DNA of 64,000 nucleotides. It comes from Mansonella perstans. Lineage: Eukaryota; Nematoda; Chromadorea; Rhabditida; Onchocercidae. Both the position numbers and the translations under genes were made by a program. Shown here one piece after another: positions 25,901 through 41,900 of the stretch. Location: the NCBI GenBank assembly GCA_037074765.1, contig JBAMDO010000114.1, positions 62,001 through 126,000 on the forward strand, read 5' to 3'. The notes beneath the pieces are model-generated. The model was given only the letters and a program-made list of their open reading frames with translations. It did not search any database and was not told the DNA's origin. Numbering within the stretch: the stretch's first letter is position 1; each line of letters starts with the position of its first letter.

Positions 25901-28900
25901 AAAGTTTGTTCCAGTTTTTCTTTTGTATTTTTATACTGAAATTTCATTTCAATTTCATTAATCTAACAGCATTTAATTAAGTTAAACTAAATTCATCCTC
26001 TATTTTTCCCAAATTTTCATTTTTTCAACAATATGACTCATGAAGAATTTACGTCGATAAAACTGGGGTTTTCAGTGAATGATTCGGTGAAAAACTGTCC
26101 AGAATTTGCTTCCTTTTTCGACTGAGGCACATTTTCAACAGATTCTCCTGAAGAAATGTATATAATAAACATAACAATCATTTGTAATTCCAGATCCCAC
26201 TTAAACTTTTGATGTGCTGATAGATTTTCTTTTATAAGATACATGAAGTATGCAATGTTTTGGCTTAAGTATAAATATGAATCCGAACACTCAAATTTTC
26301 TTCCGAAATTGAATTATCGGAAAAAATATTCAAAAATTCAATGCTATAAAGATTTATGGAAATTTAAAAAAAGCAAAAAATCCAAACCAAAATTTGCAGT
26401 GAAGGACTGTTGTTCAGTATCATATATCGGATTGGTCCTCCTCCGAAAAGGTAATCGTCTCAATGGACGCAACCACTGTTCACTTTTGGGAAACTTTAAA
26501 CTACAAAACACATCAACAATGTAAATAATGTTTAAGAAATATTTGTTGAAAACGCAATAATACACTGTTAAAAGGTATTGCTGAGTCATTGCAAATTTTT
26601 TCAAAATGAAACTTGTTTTGAAAATGTATGTTTATGATATATTACGGCATAACTGGTTAATATTTTGGAACAATATAAATGTGTAAGGAAAATAGTTAAT
26701 TAATGAATAAAGTTTTAGTTGGTTGAAAATAAAAATGCTTACTCCTCCTGAAAAACAAATTTTTGTTTGCCCTTCGGAATCCAGATACTCTCAATATCTA
26801 TGTCATAATTTTTTGCACAGTTGATAAAATCCTAAATAGCGATATGTAAACAGAATCACTAGAAGCAGATAAGTAATAAATTTAAAATACGAATGCTGGA
26901 ACTTGTTAAGAATTACCTCATTTTTAACCCAGTCATCGATTTGTTGAGAAGGTTCACTTCTTTCGTCACTGCAAATGACAAATGATTATTTCTTTCGCTT
27001 TTCAGTATAACTTTAAAACAATTTATCAATAAGAATGAAAAAGTTGCCCAAGTGAGATCGTTTTTAAAAAATTAATGTTGTATACCTCGGTTGAATAAAT
27101 TTAACTGAAAAAGTACGTACTTTTTAGAAGATGCACTGGAAGCTGACGTTTGCGAAAAAGTTTTTGATGGAAATGAAAAAAGTGAGTACTGAGAAAATGC
27201 TTTGGAGTTTTTTAAATCATCTCTCGAACGATTTGAACTAGTTACTGAAGCAGTTAAAGTTCTGATACTTTTTCGTGGGCTTCCAAACAAGTCATCACTA
27301 TTATTTGACTGTAAGAGATTTTACCGTTAGTAGAGAAACTTTTGCACTGCTTACAATTTAAAAAAAAAAAGTATAAGCAAACATTTTAGAGAAAAAAAGA
27401 ATCGCTTGCCTGAACTAAGAATGAACAAACGCTCAAAATACTTTTGAAACATTTTACTAAGTAAAAAAGTTTTCTCTAATCAGATAAATAAGATTTTTAT
27501 TTAACATAGTTAAGATAGAATTCCATTAGATAAAAATTTTATTCATTTGGTTAAAGATTCTTATTAAATTTTCGACTCAATTATTCATATTGCTATAAAA
27601 AATTGAAAATAATCTGGTGAATATTATGCCACTATCTAAACCAGTAGAATCAATAAATAAAAATTTTCTGTTCATCAAGCTAGACCTGCTGGCTACTTTT
27701 TTCGGAAGATTTTCCAATTTGAGGCACATTTTTGACGTCAGATGTACTCGGAACCATTTCATCCTCGACATCATTATCGCTGCAATCACTTTCATCCAAA
27801 ACTCCTTCAACGAAATTCGGATCGAATTGCTGTGATCTGGATCGAAGAGCTAAAACGAGTAAAAATCCATAACAGATGAATCATGTGAATAATTATGAAA
27901 ATAAGCAGCACAGAAATTTGGTATGAGATTAAAAACAAAAATTTTGTATATATCTTTTTCTTTAGATGGTATTCGGCAATGACCTATTGAAAACAAAACA
28001 AAAATCTCTTAAACAGAATAAATCTAAAACAAAACAAACAAAAAAAAAAAAAAATGACAAATCTCACAAAATTATATGTCATGAGACGCCAGGAAAGAGT
28101 GCAGAATTTCCAGATAATTCTGGCTTTTCAAATCTAAATACTGAGATAAAAATCATTTGATACTTAATGTTCAAGGAAGATTAATGCATTTCAAAATTAA
28201 AACAAGCAAATATTTTCAGGATGTATTAGACTGATACCTGCACCATTCGTAGACCTTACTGTTTCACAAACTGCTCCCACTTCATCTCTCAAGTCGACAT
28301 CCTGCAATTACCAATTCTATCTAATTGTTCTGTCACATATTTCGCTATCAGATTCTAGGCATTTCTCAAAATTAATGTTGGTAATTTTGGCAAAATGACC
28401 TCTTGAAATTCTTGCTCATTGTCGTCCATTAACTCTTCCATCTCGTCTCCATCTTGCAAAAACAGTTCTTCATCAAATATATTATTGGTCCTTGTTGTTT
28501 CAAGGTTATGTTCAAGAAAATCATTTCCTCGAACTTTTCCAGTATCTGTAATTAAATTGGGACATTAAAGATTCAATAAAATAAAATGAAATTTTTACAA
28601 AACTGAAATTTGAAAAATATTCTTCACCTTTTGAAATGTGAAAAACGTCGTTCTGCGTTATGCCAGAGGTAAAAGCAGAAGCACTGCCTTTGAAGAAAGT
28701 ATGTAAGCGACACAAATAATCCTTTTCCTTTTCGGTATATGGTGCTGGCCTCTCCTCTGAAAACTTAATAAAAATCATATTTCAATTTGATTTCTCGCTT
28801 TAATCTAAAATTCTGGGTGTTAATTCCAGGTGTTCGTAGGCGTTAATTAGAGTAATCTTTTACTCACACCAATCGCCAGCTATATATAAAAAGCTTGCAG

Positions 28901-31110
28901 TCTTACGACACCTACGATATAAATGTGCAGCAATCTTCAAAACCTTGTGATGACTTGCTAATTAATTCTTCACCCTTCTTTTGACAACGTCGCTGCTCAT
29001 CTTGCCATATATAATTCAATCCCGGATTGCTGGAAATTTCTAAAACATGGAAACGTAAATATGAATCACAATATGGAAGCTTACTATACTATTAGTTTAT
29101 AATATAGTGATGAAACAGTGGAGAAAAATATCGATGAATTATGCAAAATTGATGAAGTTAGTGAAAAGATAAATAGTTGATTTTATATTTTTCTATTTTT
29201 ATCTCACGTAAGTAGATAATCGACCTGAAGCAGAATAGAGAGAAGCGTTACTGATATCTGTAGCGAAAACATCGCATTCAACAGCTACAGTGGACGAAGG
29301 TAACAACGGCGAAACGAGCTCCGTACTACAAACCGATATTATTAATAAATTGAAACAATCATTTGTTTATTTCCCAAATGTCAATTAATGGCATATTACT
29401 TAATGAATGAAAATATGTTACTATAAAAAACAAAAATCAGACAAAAGTCTGACATTTTAAAATGTTTTATGATAAAAATTTAAAAGAAAATTTTGCTACC
29501 GCCAATAGATCAGGGAATACCACAGGCCTCAATTAGTTTTATTTCAATATATATCTATAAAATAACTGGATCATCTCACTTGTTAACGATATTCTCGACT
29601 TTCAGATCTTGATAATAAAAATCTGAAAAACAACTACATTTCTTTCAACAAAAGTGTTAGCATAAAGAAGAATGTAAAAAAGAACAAAATGATAAAAGAA
29701 GTAGAAAAATCACCGATGAAATTTTATGGTATTAGATTATCGATAATCACAACCTTACAGCATTCAATGACGTGGGATAGATTAATTATAAAATGTGACA
29801 CCATTTCTGGCTTTTGTGAAATTACTCATACAATTCATTTTACTTTCCAATGATGTATAAAATGACAGCGTAACAAGAGATAAGACAAGCAATGAACTAT
29901 AGGCCGGCCTATTATAATGATGAAACAGACCGTTAAAATTTCGTTGCGGAGATACGCGAAATTTAACTGTACTGAAATTGACCAAATCCATGCCAAATAT
30001 GGAATGATCTATGAAAAACTGCAAAACATAGGGTACATGCGATTCATACACTTGAAATATTGAATTCTTCCTTGCTTCCTTTTGTAGAGCATCTGCTACA
30101 CTAAAAAAAAGATTTTTCTGAATTGCAAAACAATTTTTTAAATGAACTAGAAGCAGAAATGAGTGCAGAAAAGAATCTATTAAAAATTGTAGAACATATG
30201 GTAATGCAATTCATATCATTTCAAATACTAAACTTTTCCCATGCAGCCCGTACAAAAATCCCAGCGGTCAAAATACCGAATCCAGAACGAATTTTATGTT
30301 GCAATACCATTTTAATAGAAATATTGTAGATTTTAAACTTACATTCTAAGCTGGAGTGGATTGTAACAGAGAATCTGCACAAAATTTTCATTATTTTTGT
30401 GGTAACCATACAATGATCTGAAAATTGAAAAACATTATAATTTCTTGATGCAGTGGAATTAACTTTTGCTAATAATTTGTAATAATTTACAACTATTTCT
30501 AGTTAAAGAAAATTTTGTTGAAGATCTGACGGTAACTTTAAAAAAAAAAAAAAAAAAAAAAGAATATGCAGTTTACCTGGCAGTAATTGATTTAATCTCA
30601 TATATTGCAAAATTAACATTGAATTTAAGTCGTGGATTGCAATCCGAAACGATTGCATTAATTCTGCTGCGTAACAGTGAAGCAAATTCAGGCGTAAATT
30701 GTATACGAGTTAGGATTACTATGTATGGAAATACACCATGCACATGTACACAACATTTTTGACCTATTAAAAAAATATTGAATTACAACAAATATTCTTA
30801 GAATTTAATGAGGGAAAATTATTAATAAATGATGAAAGAGAAAAATGAGAGTTCAGGAATTATTTCCGGGGTAAAATAGTATTTTCACTTACGCAAACGA
30901 TATTAAAAAAACATAAACCTAATTCAGCAATATTAAATTTGAAATCAATGAAATGGTAATAGTGAACTGATGACTAATACCTGTTTCCAAGATGCCAAAA
31001 ATTCGTATTATTGGTACTCTAACATTGGTGCGAAGGCAAGGCCTATTAAAACCATTTGGTTTTTCCAAATAATAATCACATGTAACGTTTCGCACTGACA
31101 GACTTGTCAT
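19904..31110 (-). CDS. rev-3: DNA polymerase zeta catalytic subunit REV3
   Basis: Family B polymerase of translesion synthesis, partner of REV7, nuclear. Starts ATG at 31110 (MTSLSVRNVTCDYYLEKP), matching the REV3 N-terminus. Exon 2 (GQKCCVHVHGVFPYI), SLYGYHKNNENF and SHVPYVLQFFIDHSIFGMDL follow in order. A compact, poorly conserved middle (about 26-29 kb) lies where vertebrates carry a very long region. The inactive exonuclease-like part is seen at 25.2-25.9 kb. Polymerase motifs are intact: DFQSLYPSIIIAYN (motif A, about 23.5 kb), YGDTDSMFV (motif C, about 21.9 kb), KKRYVG (about 21.6 kb) and FDAKGIETVRRDSCP. A C-terminal Cys domain (CGALGTRLWCKEC, KCRKC) and an INMACIIKQKRISLNRSM tail end at TAG 19904. 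The junction 20807/20561 is one base out of frame with consensus splice sites. I did not place every exon. Confidence 0.9.
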
Positions 31111-32921
31111 AATTTTCAACTGTTCCGTTGGTCATCAGAATTCTGCAACATACAACCATACAATTTGAAAGAAATGGTTGAAATCATTACATCTAAGTGT
31201 TGTGGTTTTAGTAACAACGTCTTGCTGTTCTTTTTCATTCCAAAACAAAAGAGAAAAAAACCAAACAATCTCAAATAATCTCAAATAAAATGAGTAATTT
31301 ACAAAATTTCAGTTAGAAACTATTCTTACAAACTTTGATTATATTTCATTTGCATTGACCACTGCCCAGCATTTTATATCAGAACGAACAACACAATCAA
31401 TTGGCAAAAGTCTTCAACAAATTTAAATCATTAATAAAAAACAAAAAATGAAATTTCAATTTTATTAATTATTCCGCTTTAGCAAACATGAAAATTAATT
31501 TACACAATTTTCAATCTTTCTTCATTCCATATTTTTGTACTTCTATGCATCATCTTTCACTGCACATTTTTAGATTGCTTATTTTGTGACTTCTGCAAAT
31601 TTCGCATATCTAAATCAGTGATACAACGATCAGGAATAAATCAGGAAAAAAAAAGATGCTTAGTTATTTCTAATTTAAATGTTAGCGTATTCCTTAATGA
31701 TGAATTTAATGTCTTCGACCTGGAATTCATACAAATTTACCGTAATCTGTCTATTATATGCTTTATATCATCAATATATCATTAGCTGATATTACTTTAC
31801 CACTATACCTAAACTTTATATTCAATAAAATGCATAGAAATGAATCGAACTGCAATAATTAAACATTCACAGTAAAGTTATCAAGCAGTTCAAACATCTA
31901 ATACCATAAGCAAAATTATTTATTTTAAATTGAAGCAAAACATAAATAGAGGTAGCATGTAAATCAAAAAACAAATAACTAATGAAATTTCCTACACGAC
32001 AAAAACTAACTTTCAAATAAATACGTGCTCCTGCAATGACACCGTACAGTGGTATTATTGTAGCAACATTTTAGAAAATGATAGAAGGAAGCTTTTTTGC
32101 TCCAGGAATTCTTGGAATTAGTTATGTTCAAAAATCTGTGATTAAAATGCTTTACAATTAATACATTTTACTGCTTTTGAATAGAAACTCACAAAAGTTG
32201 GATTAATTAATATGTGTGAGAAATTCAAGATTAACTAAAACTTTAAAACATTTGCTTTCATTCTAAATCATTTGTAAAAATTTAAACAAGACAAACTCAT
32301 GCAACTTTCGAAATATTATTTTCTTAGCTTCCTAATTACCACACATAAAAATTATCTAATAGTTATGCACAACTTTTCTATCAGAACTTCAACAAACTAT
32401 TTTTGATAACAGCGACATTAAAAATGCAAGCATGAATGGAAGGAAGACTGGACTAAACAGGAAAAAAGTGGATTAAATAAAGGGAATATATGAAAGTAAA
32501 AGAATAACTTATGCGAACTAGAACTTTGCAGTTAAAACAACAGCTGAAAATACTGCATCTATGGAAAAATGAAAAAAAAAAGGTAAAATCGGAAACATGT
32601 TTTTTCTGAAACTCAAACTTCATAATTCCTAAAGATAAATTTTATAAGCTATACGATTTACAAGAACGAACAGTGAACAATCCTATTCACTGTTCGGAAA
32701 CAAAAGTCAGTTAATGATTACTCTTTATCCACAGTTCATAGAATTTTGCGAAATAGCTGTTTCAAATACAGAATTTTTCTTCTACTATATAGCAGTAATA
32801 TCGAGAAAAAAAGCATAACTGATATGTCATAATAAAGCTAAAGCTGATAAAATGATAATTAATAGAGAGTTTAAATGATGAACTGATACGTTCTGATAAT
32901 CGAACATGCACGGACTAATAT
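31111..32921. other. Intergenic between rev-3 and the ASAP gene
   Basis: Both neighbours are on the - strand, so this 1.8 kb holds the rev-3 upstream region and the ASAP 3' UTR. No exon with splice partners or long ORF is seen. It is AT-rich without clear repeats, apart from TCTCAAATAA duplicated at about 31269-31286. Confidence 0.5.
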
Positions 32922-35900
32922 TCAAGAAAGGAATGTGACGAATGTTGTTGGAAATACACCTCTGCATAATGGATTATTTTCGAGGTATCCTTCCTAAAAA
33001 TCAATAATTTGTACTCATTAATAACAGCATGTATTCGAAAATTATACAATAGGCAGTAGGCGAAAATAATGACAGCAACTATCTATGTTATTAGACTGAT
33101 AAGAAAAGTTGGAAAAGTTACCATATGTCAGCTCATTAGTTCTGCTCGAAATGAAGTTCTAATAACTTAATTAATGGTGAATATTTTGCAATGACTTCAA
33201 AAAACTAAATAACAAGAAGACGGATTTTTTCCGATACGAAACAAAATTTTTAGAACATTATTGCTCTGGCTAAATTTAAGAAAGTTCTAAAGATAGGACA
33301 AATTATTAATTCTTTACAGAATACACTGCCATTTCTCATAGTATACAGTTCAGTTAGCTTTACGAAATAGAAATCATAAGAAAAACTGTCATAATCAGTT
33401 AAAGTAAATATTTCAAAATTATATTAATGGCTGTCCTATTCACCGCATCCAAAATTGAATTGAAGAAGATCCTACTTATAGTAAAAATAAGCTTACCATC
33501 CAGGTGTCATTCTCACCAGTAATCTTTTCTTTTGTAATCACTATTATGTCACCTTGTTGAAAAGATAACTCATCAGAATTATCAGCTTTGCAGTCATATA
33601 TAGCTCGACAGCGTCGTGTACAATCTCTCTAAAATTTACTGATTTTTATTGCTGTTTATTATGCTTATGAGAAAGAGAATATGTAATACAGGGATAATGC
33701 AGAATTTTAAACACTAAATGGAGTAACTATTCGGATCATGCCACGCATAACGTCGCGTAATCTGTTATTTCAAGATTTAATCACAATGAGTGAGGGGACC
33801 TTACAGAAATCTTACAGAATTAAATTGAGCAAACTGGTTGCAACAGCATCTCTTACAATTGAAATCAATTCAAAAGAATAATTTTGAACTCTGTATGAAG
33901 TATCAACGAAGATTTTTCATGAGTTCACACGACCATCAAAGGATACGTATCATAAAAATTATATTCAGGTTATATTTACTATTTTGCTACCTGTCTGTTC
34001 TCCCTAGTGAGAGATGAAAGACGTCTTGGCACTGGAATTGGTGGTTTAAGTTTGACACCAATTAATGCTGGAGGCGCAGGCGCTGGGCGTGTTAATCGTC
34101 TGCTTTTCGACATACATCGAGACATTTGTCGTTGTAAACCATTTGCTGTTAAATCCATTAGCGAAGAGTGAGCATGCTCATCGCACGACATGAAATTTGA
34201 ATGTGCCTGATCGAAAGCCGATGGTTTTGCTTTGACAGATTCTGAAACTCAATTTTTAAAATAGCCTTTGACCTTAAACTTTCTAAATAAAAGGTAGGCT
34301 TGGAATGACGAAAATGTTGTCGGCCTTTATAACTGCAACTTCAATAGGTTTGCAATCTAATGCCATGCAAAAGAGAATTTAGGAAATTGAAAGCGAAATC
34401 CAATTGACGCTTTCCAGCAGTTGAAATAGTACACCAATGAACGAGCACTTTAAATGCTACTGATAACAGAATTTAAAAATTTACTAATCTTGCCTTGCTC
34501 ATCCGTAGAATATAGATTTATTGTAGGTCCTTCATTTTCATTCCGTACTTCCGGAACATAACTTTCTTTATTAATTATTTCTTCTTTTCCAGGAGCAACT
34601 ACATATATATTTACCGCCTTTCTTTCAGTATTCAAAGAAATAGGATCAAGACTCATTGAAGTAGCGATCGGGGATGTTGTTTCCGTCACTTTATCACTAC
34701 CTGGAAAGAAAGAATCATTTCCAATAATCCTCGGTTTCCTTTAACTGCCATTTATCTATTGATTAACCTGAAGTTTAGCTGTCGGAATAATTTATTTGAA
34801 ACCATTTTTTCGCATTCACTCCGAGACTTTCGTACAGCAAAATTTCCAAGCATTCATACCCAGCGTTATATAGAAAGAATTATGTCAAAAACTCAACCTT
34901 CAGTGGAATTAGATTGTGAAGCAGTATGTCCTGAAAGAGGTCTAACCATTCCCGATCTATCAGTAGAATCCTGAAATAAGCTTCTACAGTCCAGGTATAA
35001 GATACGATAAATAAATTACTTGAAATGACTACAGAATCAATAAATTGATCACGATTCACTGTTACTAGGATTCTTACTTGAGAATTTACAGTTCGTGAGT
35101 ATTCGCCAGTTGATCGAAAATAACATTTTGCCTTGTCTTGTGTCGATGTAGCCGAAATTGGTAATGAAGAAGTTGCTGATAATAAAGGTAATATCTGCAA
35201 AGCAAAAGTCGTATTCAAAGTAACAGATTATTCTGATATTGTTAAAATATCTTTGGATATCTAGAAATCTAAAAAAAAACATTCAACAATTTCTTGCCGA
35301 AATAAGAAATGTCAATAAGTTCCATAATACAGTAATCAACAGCAGTAACACATATCCCTTGTCGAAATATTTGATTTCTGAAAATTTACCTGAGAATAAT
35401 TATTCGAAATTGCAGTTGCGCGTGCGGATGCAAGACTAGATGATGGCGTCGAAGCACAGAGTGGTATTTCGAATGCCAGCAAATCTCGTTCTCCATCAGA
35501 GTTCATTGAAGTAATTGGCTGTGTGTTGTTATGAACACCAGTTTCTGAAAAAAAAAAAAAAAAAAAAAACCTTCAAATGACAAAAGCAAAAGTGAAATTA
35601 TTGAAACGATAATCAAACCAATTAATAACATCCCCTGATTGCTAAAATATTATTAATGAAACAGTAACTAACAAAATACATTAATAAAATGAAAAAAAAA
35701 ACATTTCATATCTGTTCTTTACTAGAATTAATCTTAAAAAAATGAATTTGACCGTGCCCTTCCATTAAATTTATTCACATCTGGGATAAAGTAAAACATG
35801 TAAAATCGCTACATTTCAAAATTCTAGCAAATCTAATTATAATCGTATAATGAACCCCCAGATCAGCTAAGTCATCAAGATCAAAGAGTATGTCCACCAG

Positions 35901-38900
35901 AAGTTAAGCAAAAAGAAAAATTAAAATAGTATTTAACCTAAGGGATGACAGCCTGAAGAGACTGCCTGTACAGCACCTCTTTCAATCGAAGAATGAGCGG
36001 GTTCATTCTCAATAAAAATTTGTTTGGATAAACGATTGCCTTCAGTGTCTTCCATAGATATGGAAGCTATAAAATACATTATCTTTGATAACAACTGAAA
36101 TATAAATGCAGCAAAACATTCTAACAGCTTAACAGTATGCGCTACTAACATTTTATAGCAACATATAATTATTCCGAAGATATATTATATCCAAATCTTT
36201 CCATCCGATCGATAATCTGAGTTTCTAATTTAAACCAACCAGATTTCATTACCCAACAAGTGCAACGGACAAAATATTTCTTTTTATATTTTAAAACTGT
36301 CAAACTGTTTTTATACTTAAAAAAAAAAAACAACAAGTCGTTCGTTTAAGGTTTCCTGTAGATAAATGAACAATTCTTTATAAGATAAATTTAAAAATAT
36401 ATAAAACATAATTCTCTACTAAAATTTCTTATGCATCGCCAAAAATTTTTTACAAATTTGCATGATGGATAGAACTAAAATTAAAATTTCGGAGACAACA
36501 GACATCTCGAAACAGCAATCGAAAAAAAAATACATTGTGGAACGGAGATAATAGTACCATTTCGCATGAGAACATTGACTGGTTTCGAAGTGAAATTCTG
36601 AGAAACAGTTAAATCAAGCGGAAGATGCGGACTGGGCGAAACGGAAGAAGATGATCGACTCAGTGATGCTGTAAGAGTAGCTTTTCAAATTCGTGAAATA
36701 AGAATACCCTCAGCTTCGACTTCGAAATTCTTACTTGCTTCTCCTGCATATTCTAATCCTCCTCTGCTTGTGTACTTATATTTTTTAAATTCATCATACC
36801 TGAATCTGGCGTCGAAACAAACAAAACTGGAGGGACGGTTACATTTTGCACTTGCGTACTATCACCGAGCTGCAGTGAACGCAGCTAAAAAAAACGAAAT
36901 TTTGAGATCCTATAAAAATGGTACACATAAAGACAAATTTCTAAGAGATTCAAAATACTACGATTTGAGAAAGGCGATATTAAGACATAGCAGGAATTCA
37001 CCGTTAAAACCTATAAGTGAGAAATTTAAAAAATAGCAACAAATCCTATCTGACCAGCACGTTAAACAAGATTCATAAGAAAACAATGTAAACTGGAACA
37101 ATTCATGGATGTTTAGAAAGAGTCGTACGTTATCAAATGAGATTGCAACAGATATTTCATAGCAATGTCCTCGGAGCCGCCTACCGACTTTTGTGTTATA
37201 ACACAACAATAATTAATACCGTTTCAGTAATTTTCTTTTGTTGAGCTTTCTCAGAGCATGCAATAAGTGAATGCAAATGTATGCCACGAACGGCAGAGCT
37301 TAAAGAGCGATAGCGTAATAAAATAGCCACCATATCGACATTTCCAGAGCGGATGCAATCCATCATTACTGCTTCCATATCGGCAATTTCAATTCTGGAA
37401 AAAACAGTTCAAAAACTTAATTATTGTTAGATAAATGATATGTATATATATACTTTATTGTTACATAAATGATATATATATATATACTTTATATATATAT
37501 CGAGCATTTTTTAACAAATAAAATTTAAACGATTACAAGTTCGATCCAGTAAGAAACTTGATGACAAGGAGAAAAACCTTAGCTGCATGACCAAATCTGC
37601 GAGAGGCAACGATAACGAAGACCCGCATAAAACCATTTGATGAAACGGTCCATTCCGTAAAAATGGCTTTTGTGTTAAATTTGGACTAATTAGTGCTCTG
37701 AAACACAAATATGTTGGAACAAAGATGATTGGCTATTATGATTAACGTAGTTTCTTTTCGATGAAAGTTAATAAAGAAAACGATCGCTATACCTATATGC
37801 ACTCTCAAAATTGCAGTCATTAAATGCTGTAGTTAGTAATACATCTGGATCATCAAGTTTCTGCACAAAAGCGCGATCGCGGTATTTCATTTGGATGAAA
37901 CGTTGACGATCACATCTGAAAGCCACTCGAGCTTCATTTTTTCATCATTAAATTTATGCTAACACCAAAATTGAATATGCATATTATATGATTAGAAAAA
38001 AATTATCGAATTTGCGGTTATAAAAAGCATAACTACTCACGTAATGGAATTGATACTGAATTTATCTCATTTTTTAAAAACGATCAGCAGACGATAACAT
38101 ATATTTTAAATAACGATAGTTGATGAGCAATAATCATATATCAGTTACATAAAATAAAACAATGCAACAACATGCCTTGTACATCCTGGAATTGGTTTCC
38201 ACGTTGCGCATTTAGCCGCATCATATTCGAACAAACGATTAATCATAACATTACCCGATGAAAGTGGTACCTGAAACAACACGAAAACAATTATCCAAAA
38301 CTAATAAAACGTACTTCCTCCAGAGTAAAAGCTTTTGGTTATAAAACAACTCTTCCAGTCCTCGTCGAGTTTCGTATTAAAATAAGGGGAATCTGACCGA
38401 ACGAATTACATCCATTTTCACTTAAAAGTGCAAAATGAGGAAATTTATCCGAAACATTTGCTTCTAAAACTGTAATTTAAAATCAAACTTACCAAAAACT
38501 CGAGCGGCGGTATGACATCCAAATTTAGTGACTGTATCCTACTAACATGGACACCCAACTCACGATGTATACCACTACAGGCAATACAGACTAGTGCACC
38601 AATATTTGATAACCACTGCACATCTGGAAATCCCGTAATTCGGTATTGTTTTTTTCCAGTTGTATAAAACCAGATCAATTTTCTTAATTATTTAGCAGAA
38701 ACTTCCATTTGTTTGAGGACTGTTCCAGAAAACATTTGCCAAATATTAATCCAGTCTTGGTAAGTAGCAGACCTTCTTTTGATGAGCAATCAGCACATAC
38801 AGTGTTACCAGGAAGCTGCCGCACTTTTGCGATACACATCTTCCTTTCGTACAGTTCTGAAATGGCACCAGTACTGCTGCCTTCACTTTCCTGAGGTGTT

Positions 38901-41900
38901 TCAGCCGACAGCATTTTCGTTTTAACTCTTGTTATTTCCCTTTTTAATGCAAGCATCCACCTATAATTGTTGCTGTGATATTTCTAATTTTGAAAAAACT
39001 GAATAGAAGCTAATCCAATTAAAAATAAAAATTTTGATTCCCAAGAACTGAATTTAATTCATACCTTTTTGCATCAGTTTCTGAATCTGCTTGCAGGTGA
39101 TATGTTCTCTCACGACAATATAAATCGAAACATTTGGGATCATCGGTTGACGGTTTACAATCCGACACAAGAAGACTCAGCTTTGTTGGTGGTACAGATT
39201 CCTCAAAAAATACAAATAAGATATTATATGTTTTAGTGCGTGTTTATTGCGCTATTTCTATCTTAATGAATACTTCTGATGCCTACTCCAGCTAGTATGG
39301 TAAGCAACATTAGAGTAATTGAGCTGAAGAAAGTAAAATATTGAACATTTCAATAAAAAGGGAATCAGTTGACTTAACAAGATGAGAGATATTTTACAGT
39401 AAAGTAGAAGAAACGAAAGTTTAAATCCGAAAAAAATACATCGGAATGTGACAGCCAGAAATGTCCATCCTCAATACGGCAACGACGTTTCTGCCATTGC
39501 TTGTGCAACTTCTTGTTACTTTTCTTGTATAAATAACCGGACTGAGTGAAATCAAGATCTGGGAAGAAAGCTGTACTTGTGGCCAATTCATTTAACGGAT
39601 CATTATTCGACAAAAGTCCATTGTTAGCATTGATTAAATTAATACCAGATAAGCGACTGCCAAGATTCACTGATTCACGTCCCGACGATCGACGTCCTGC
39701 AAATATTTTGTAAGGGCGACTTTTATAAAAACAAACATATGGCACATTTAAACGGATATAGTAAGGAACTTTTTCTTGACAACGACAAACAGAAGCGCGG
39801 AAAAAACTGCATCAACGAAAATACTCTAACAGTAATAGCCTTAATAATATTCCTATTCACTTCACTTACCTGATGCGGAACGTGCAAATTCATTATTCGC
39901 TTCTAATTGGCCTTTTAAATCCCAGAGTGCATTTCGCTGGGTACATCGATTTGCATTTCGTGTCATCATTCGCTCTTCCAGTTTAGTCATATCATGCCGT
40001 AAATCCTCGTTTACTTTCACTCGATTCATGTAATAGCTGGAAGTGGAGCTGGGACATACATTATGAAAAAGATTTACAAGATCGACAAAGTCAGGATCAT
40101 CAAGCACCACTCAAAAAATCAAGAAAAAAATGTTACTTACGAATTCTGATTGCGAACAAGTTCCATAAAATGTCGCAGCAACTGCGGACCACGGCGATCT
40201 TCTATCGTGTCAACAAACATCAAGAACTAAATTCCATTACCAAAAGTATAATTCAAACTAAGAAAATCTACAATCCTTCAAACCTTAAATAGCTGTATTA
40301 TAATTGCTGATCTGAACCAAGCACATACTTATTTTCATATCAAATGATCACATACAAAAAACTTCACATTTGGAACGCTACATGCAGCTTTCTAGTTCAT
40401 GGCGTCAAAAGTAAAGCAGATTCGTTATAAAGCATCATTACAAAAAAAATTTACATCTCTAATAGATTTCTACTTTCATTATACATTTTCCCTAAATTCG
40501 ATCTGAAAAGGATATAATCTAATAAGATCCCGTCGATAGGCAAGAATGACTGTTCACCATTTACCTTGCACAACTCGTATTGCACCATAAGTCTTTCTCG
40601 TGTCAATTGTTCCGCAAGCTCACCATGACCCAAATGGCTTCTAGTATAACCAGCATGCTGCAAAATACTTTTTTTTGAAAAACGAAAACAGAAAATAATA
40701 TATCGGATACAAAAAAATCAAAATATCGTAACCAAAACACGATGTATGACTAAGATTCTTAATATCAATCGATAAAGCAAAGTGAAGAAAATCATGCAGA
40801 GAATTGAGATTGTGAATGATACGAAGCACATCAAGTAAATGTCTACTGCAAACTATTCTGTTATTTAATAAAGCCAACTTTTGCATGTCTCCTTGCATCA
40901 GCTTCCACTTTCATATATTTATTTTCATAATCACGGCACGATTTTTCCACTCCTCTATTTCGGATTTCACGTCCGATTTCCATTAGTGTTGAGAATGGAG
41001 TGACAATATTGCTTTGCCAATTCCGCATTTGTGAATTGGTTAAATCAGCTTCATCCTTAAACAACGTCAAAATTAAATCTGCGAGAGCGGATTTCAAAAC
41101 AACGGATAGGACTTTCATGAATGAATTTTGTAAGAAAAGTTATTAAAAAGCTAACGGTGCAAAAATACTTGGATATTAGTATCACTGAGAACATTTAGCT
41201 AAAAAAGATTTTAAACCAAAGTAAAAATTATACTTTAATATGGCACTCCATTTTCATGAGGATGACAGCAACATCGGACTCATATTGCGATTCCGATTTT
41301 GAAGTCCATTTGGTGGCGATCTTAGAAAAATTTAACATTGTAAATATTTATTAAAGCTGTCAAAGTTTAAATATTCCATTTCACATGCCTGTACACTATC
41401 ATTATGCAAATTTACCTCTTTAGCTGCTCGCCCAAAAGCCAGAAGTTGTCTTGTAAGAACAACTAAAGTATCTTCCACCTCTTTTGCACTTTTCCGTAGC
41501 CGCTCGAAATCAACTGTAAAACCCTCAGTTTCTTCAACAATTCGCTGTGCCTAAAAAACACGAAATTATCATAAGAGTTGAAATTTCTGCAAATTTCTTT
41601 ATAATGAATAAATTTCTGCTCCAAAAATACAATTAGAACCAAATGTAGACAAACATCATGGATTCAAACATTAATACATTCATATTTCCAACTTATGTTC
41701 TAATGAATTTATTTTTGATGAGAGAATGATTAACACCTTAAAATGAGAACACAACGACTAATGACACTAGAATTTACGATTTCTTATGAACTCGTTAAAA
41801 ATTTCACAAATTTACTAAACGTTCGAGTATTTAAACTTTAAATATAGTGCCCTTATATTTTGCTAGAACATAAATATTGAATTTTGTTAGAATGTAAATA

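Noticed and set aside
34759..35439. ORFs on both strands in the ASAP proline-rich region
   Set aside because: + strand frames are shadows of Ser/Pro-rich ASAP exons and introns; no independent splice structure.
37541..37560. GTTCGATCC motif resembling a tRNA T-arm
   Set aside because: No acceptor stem, anticodon arm or D-arm around it; it lies in an ASAP exon/intron.
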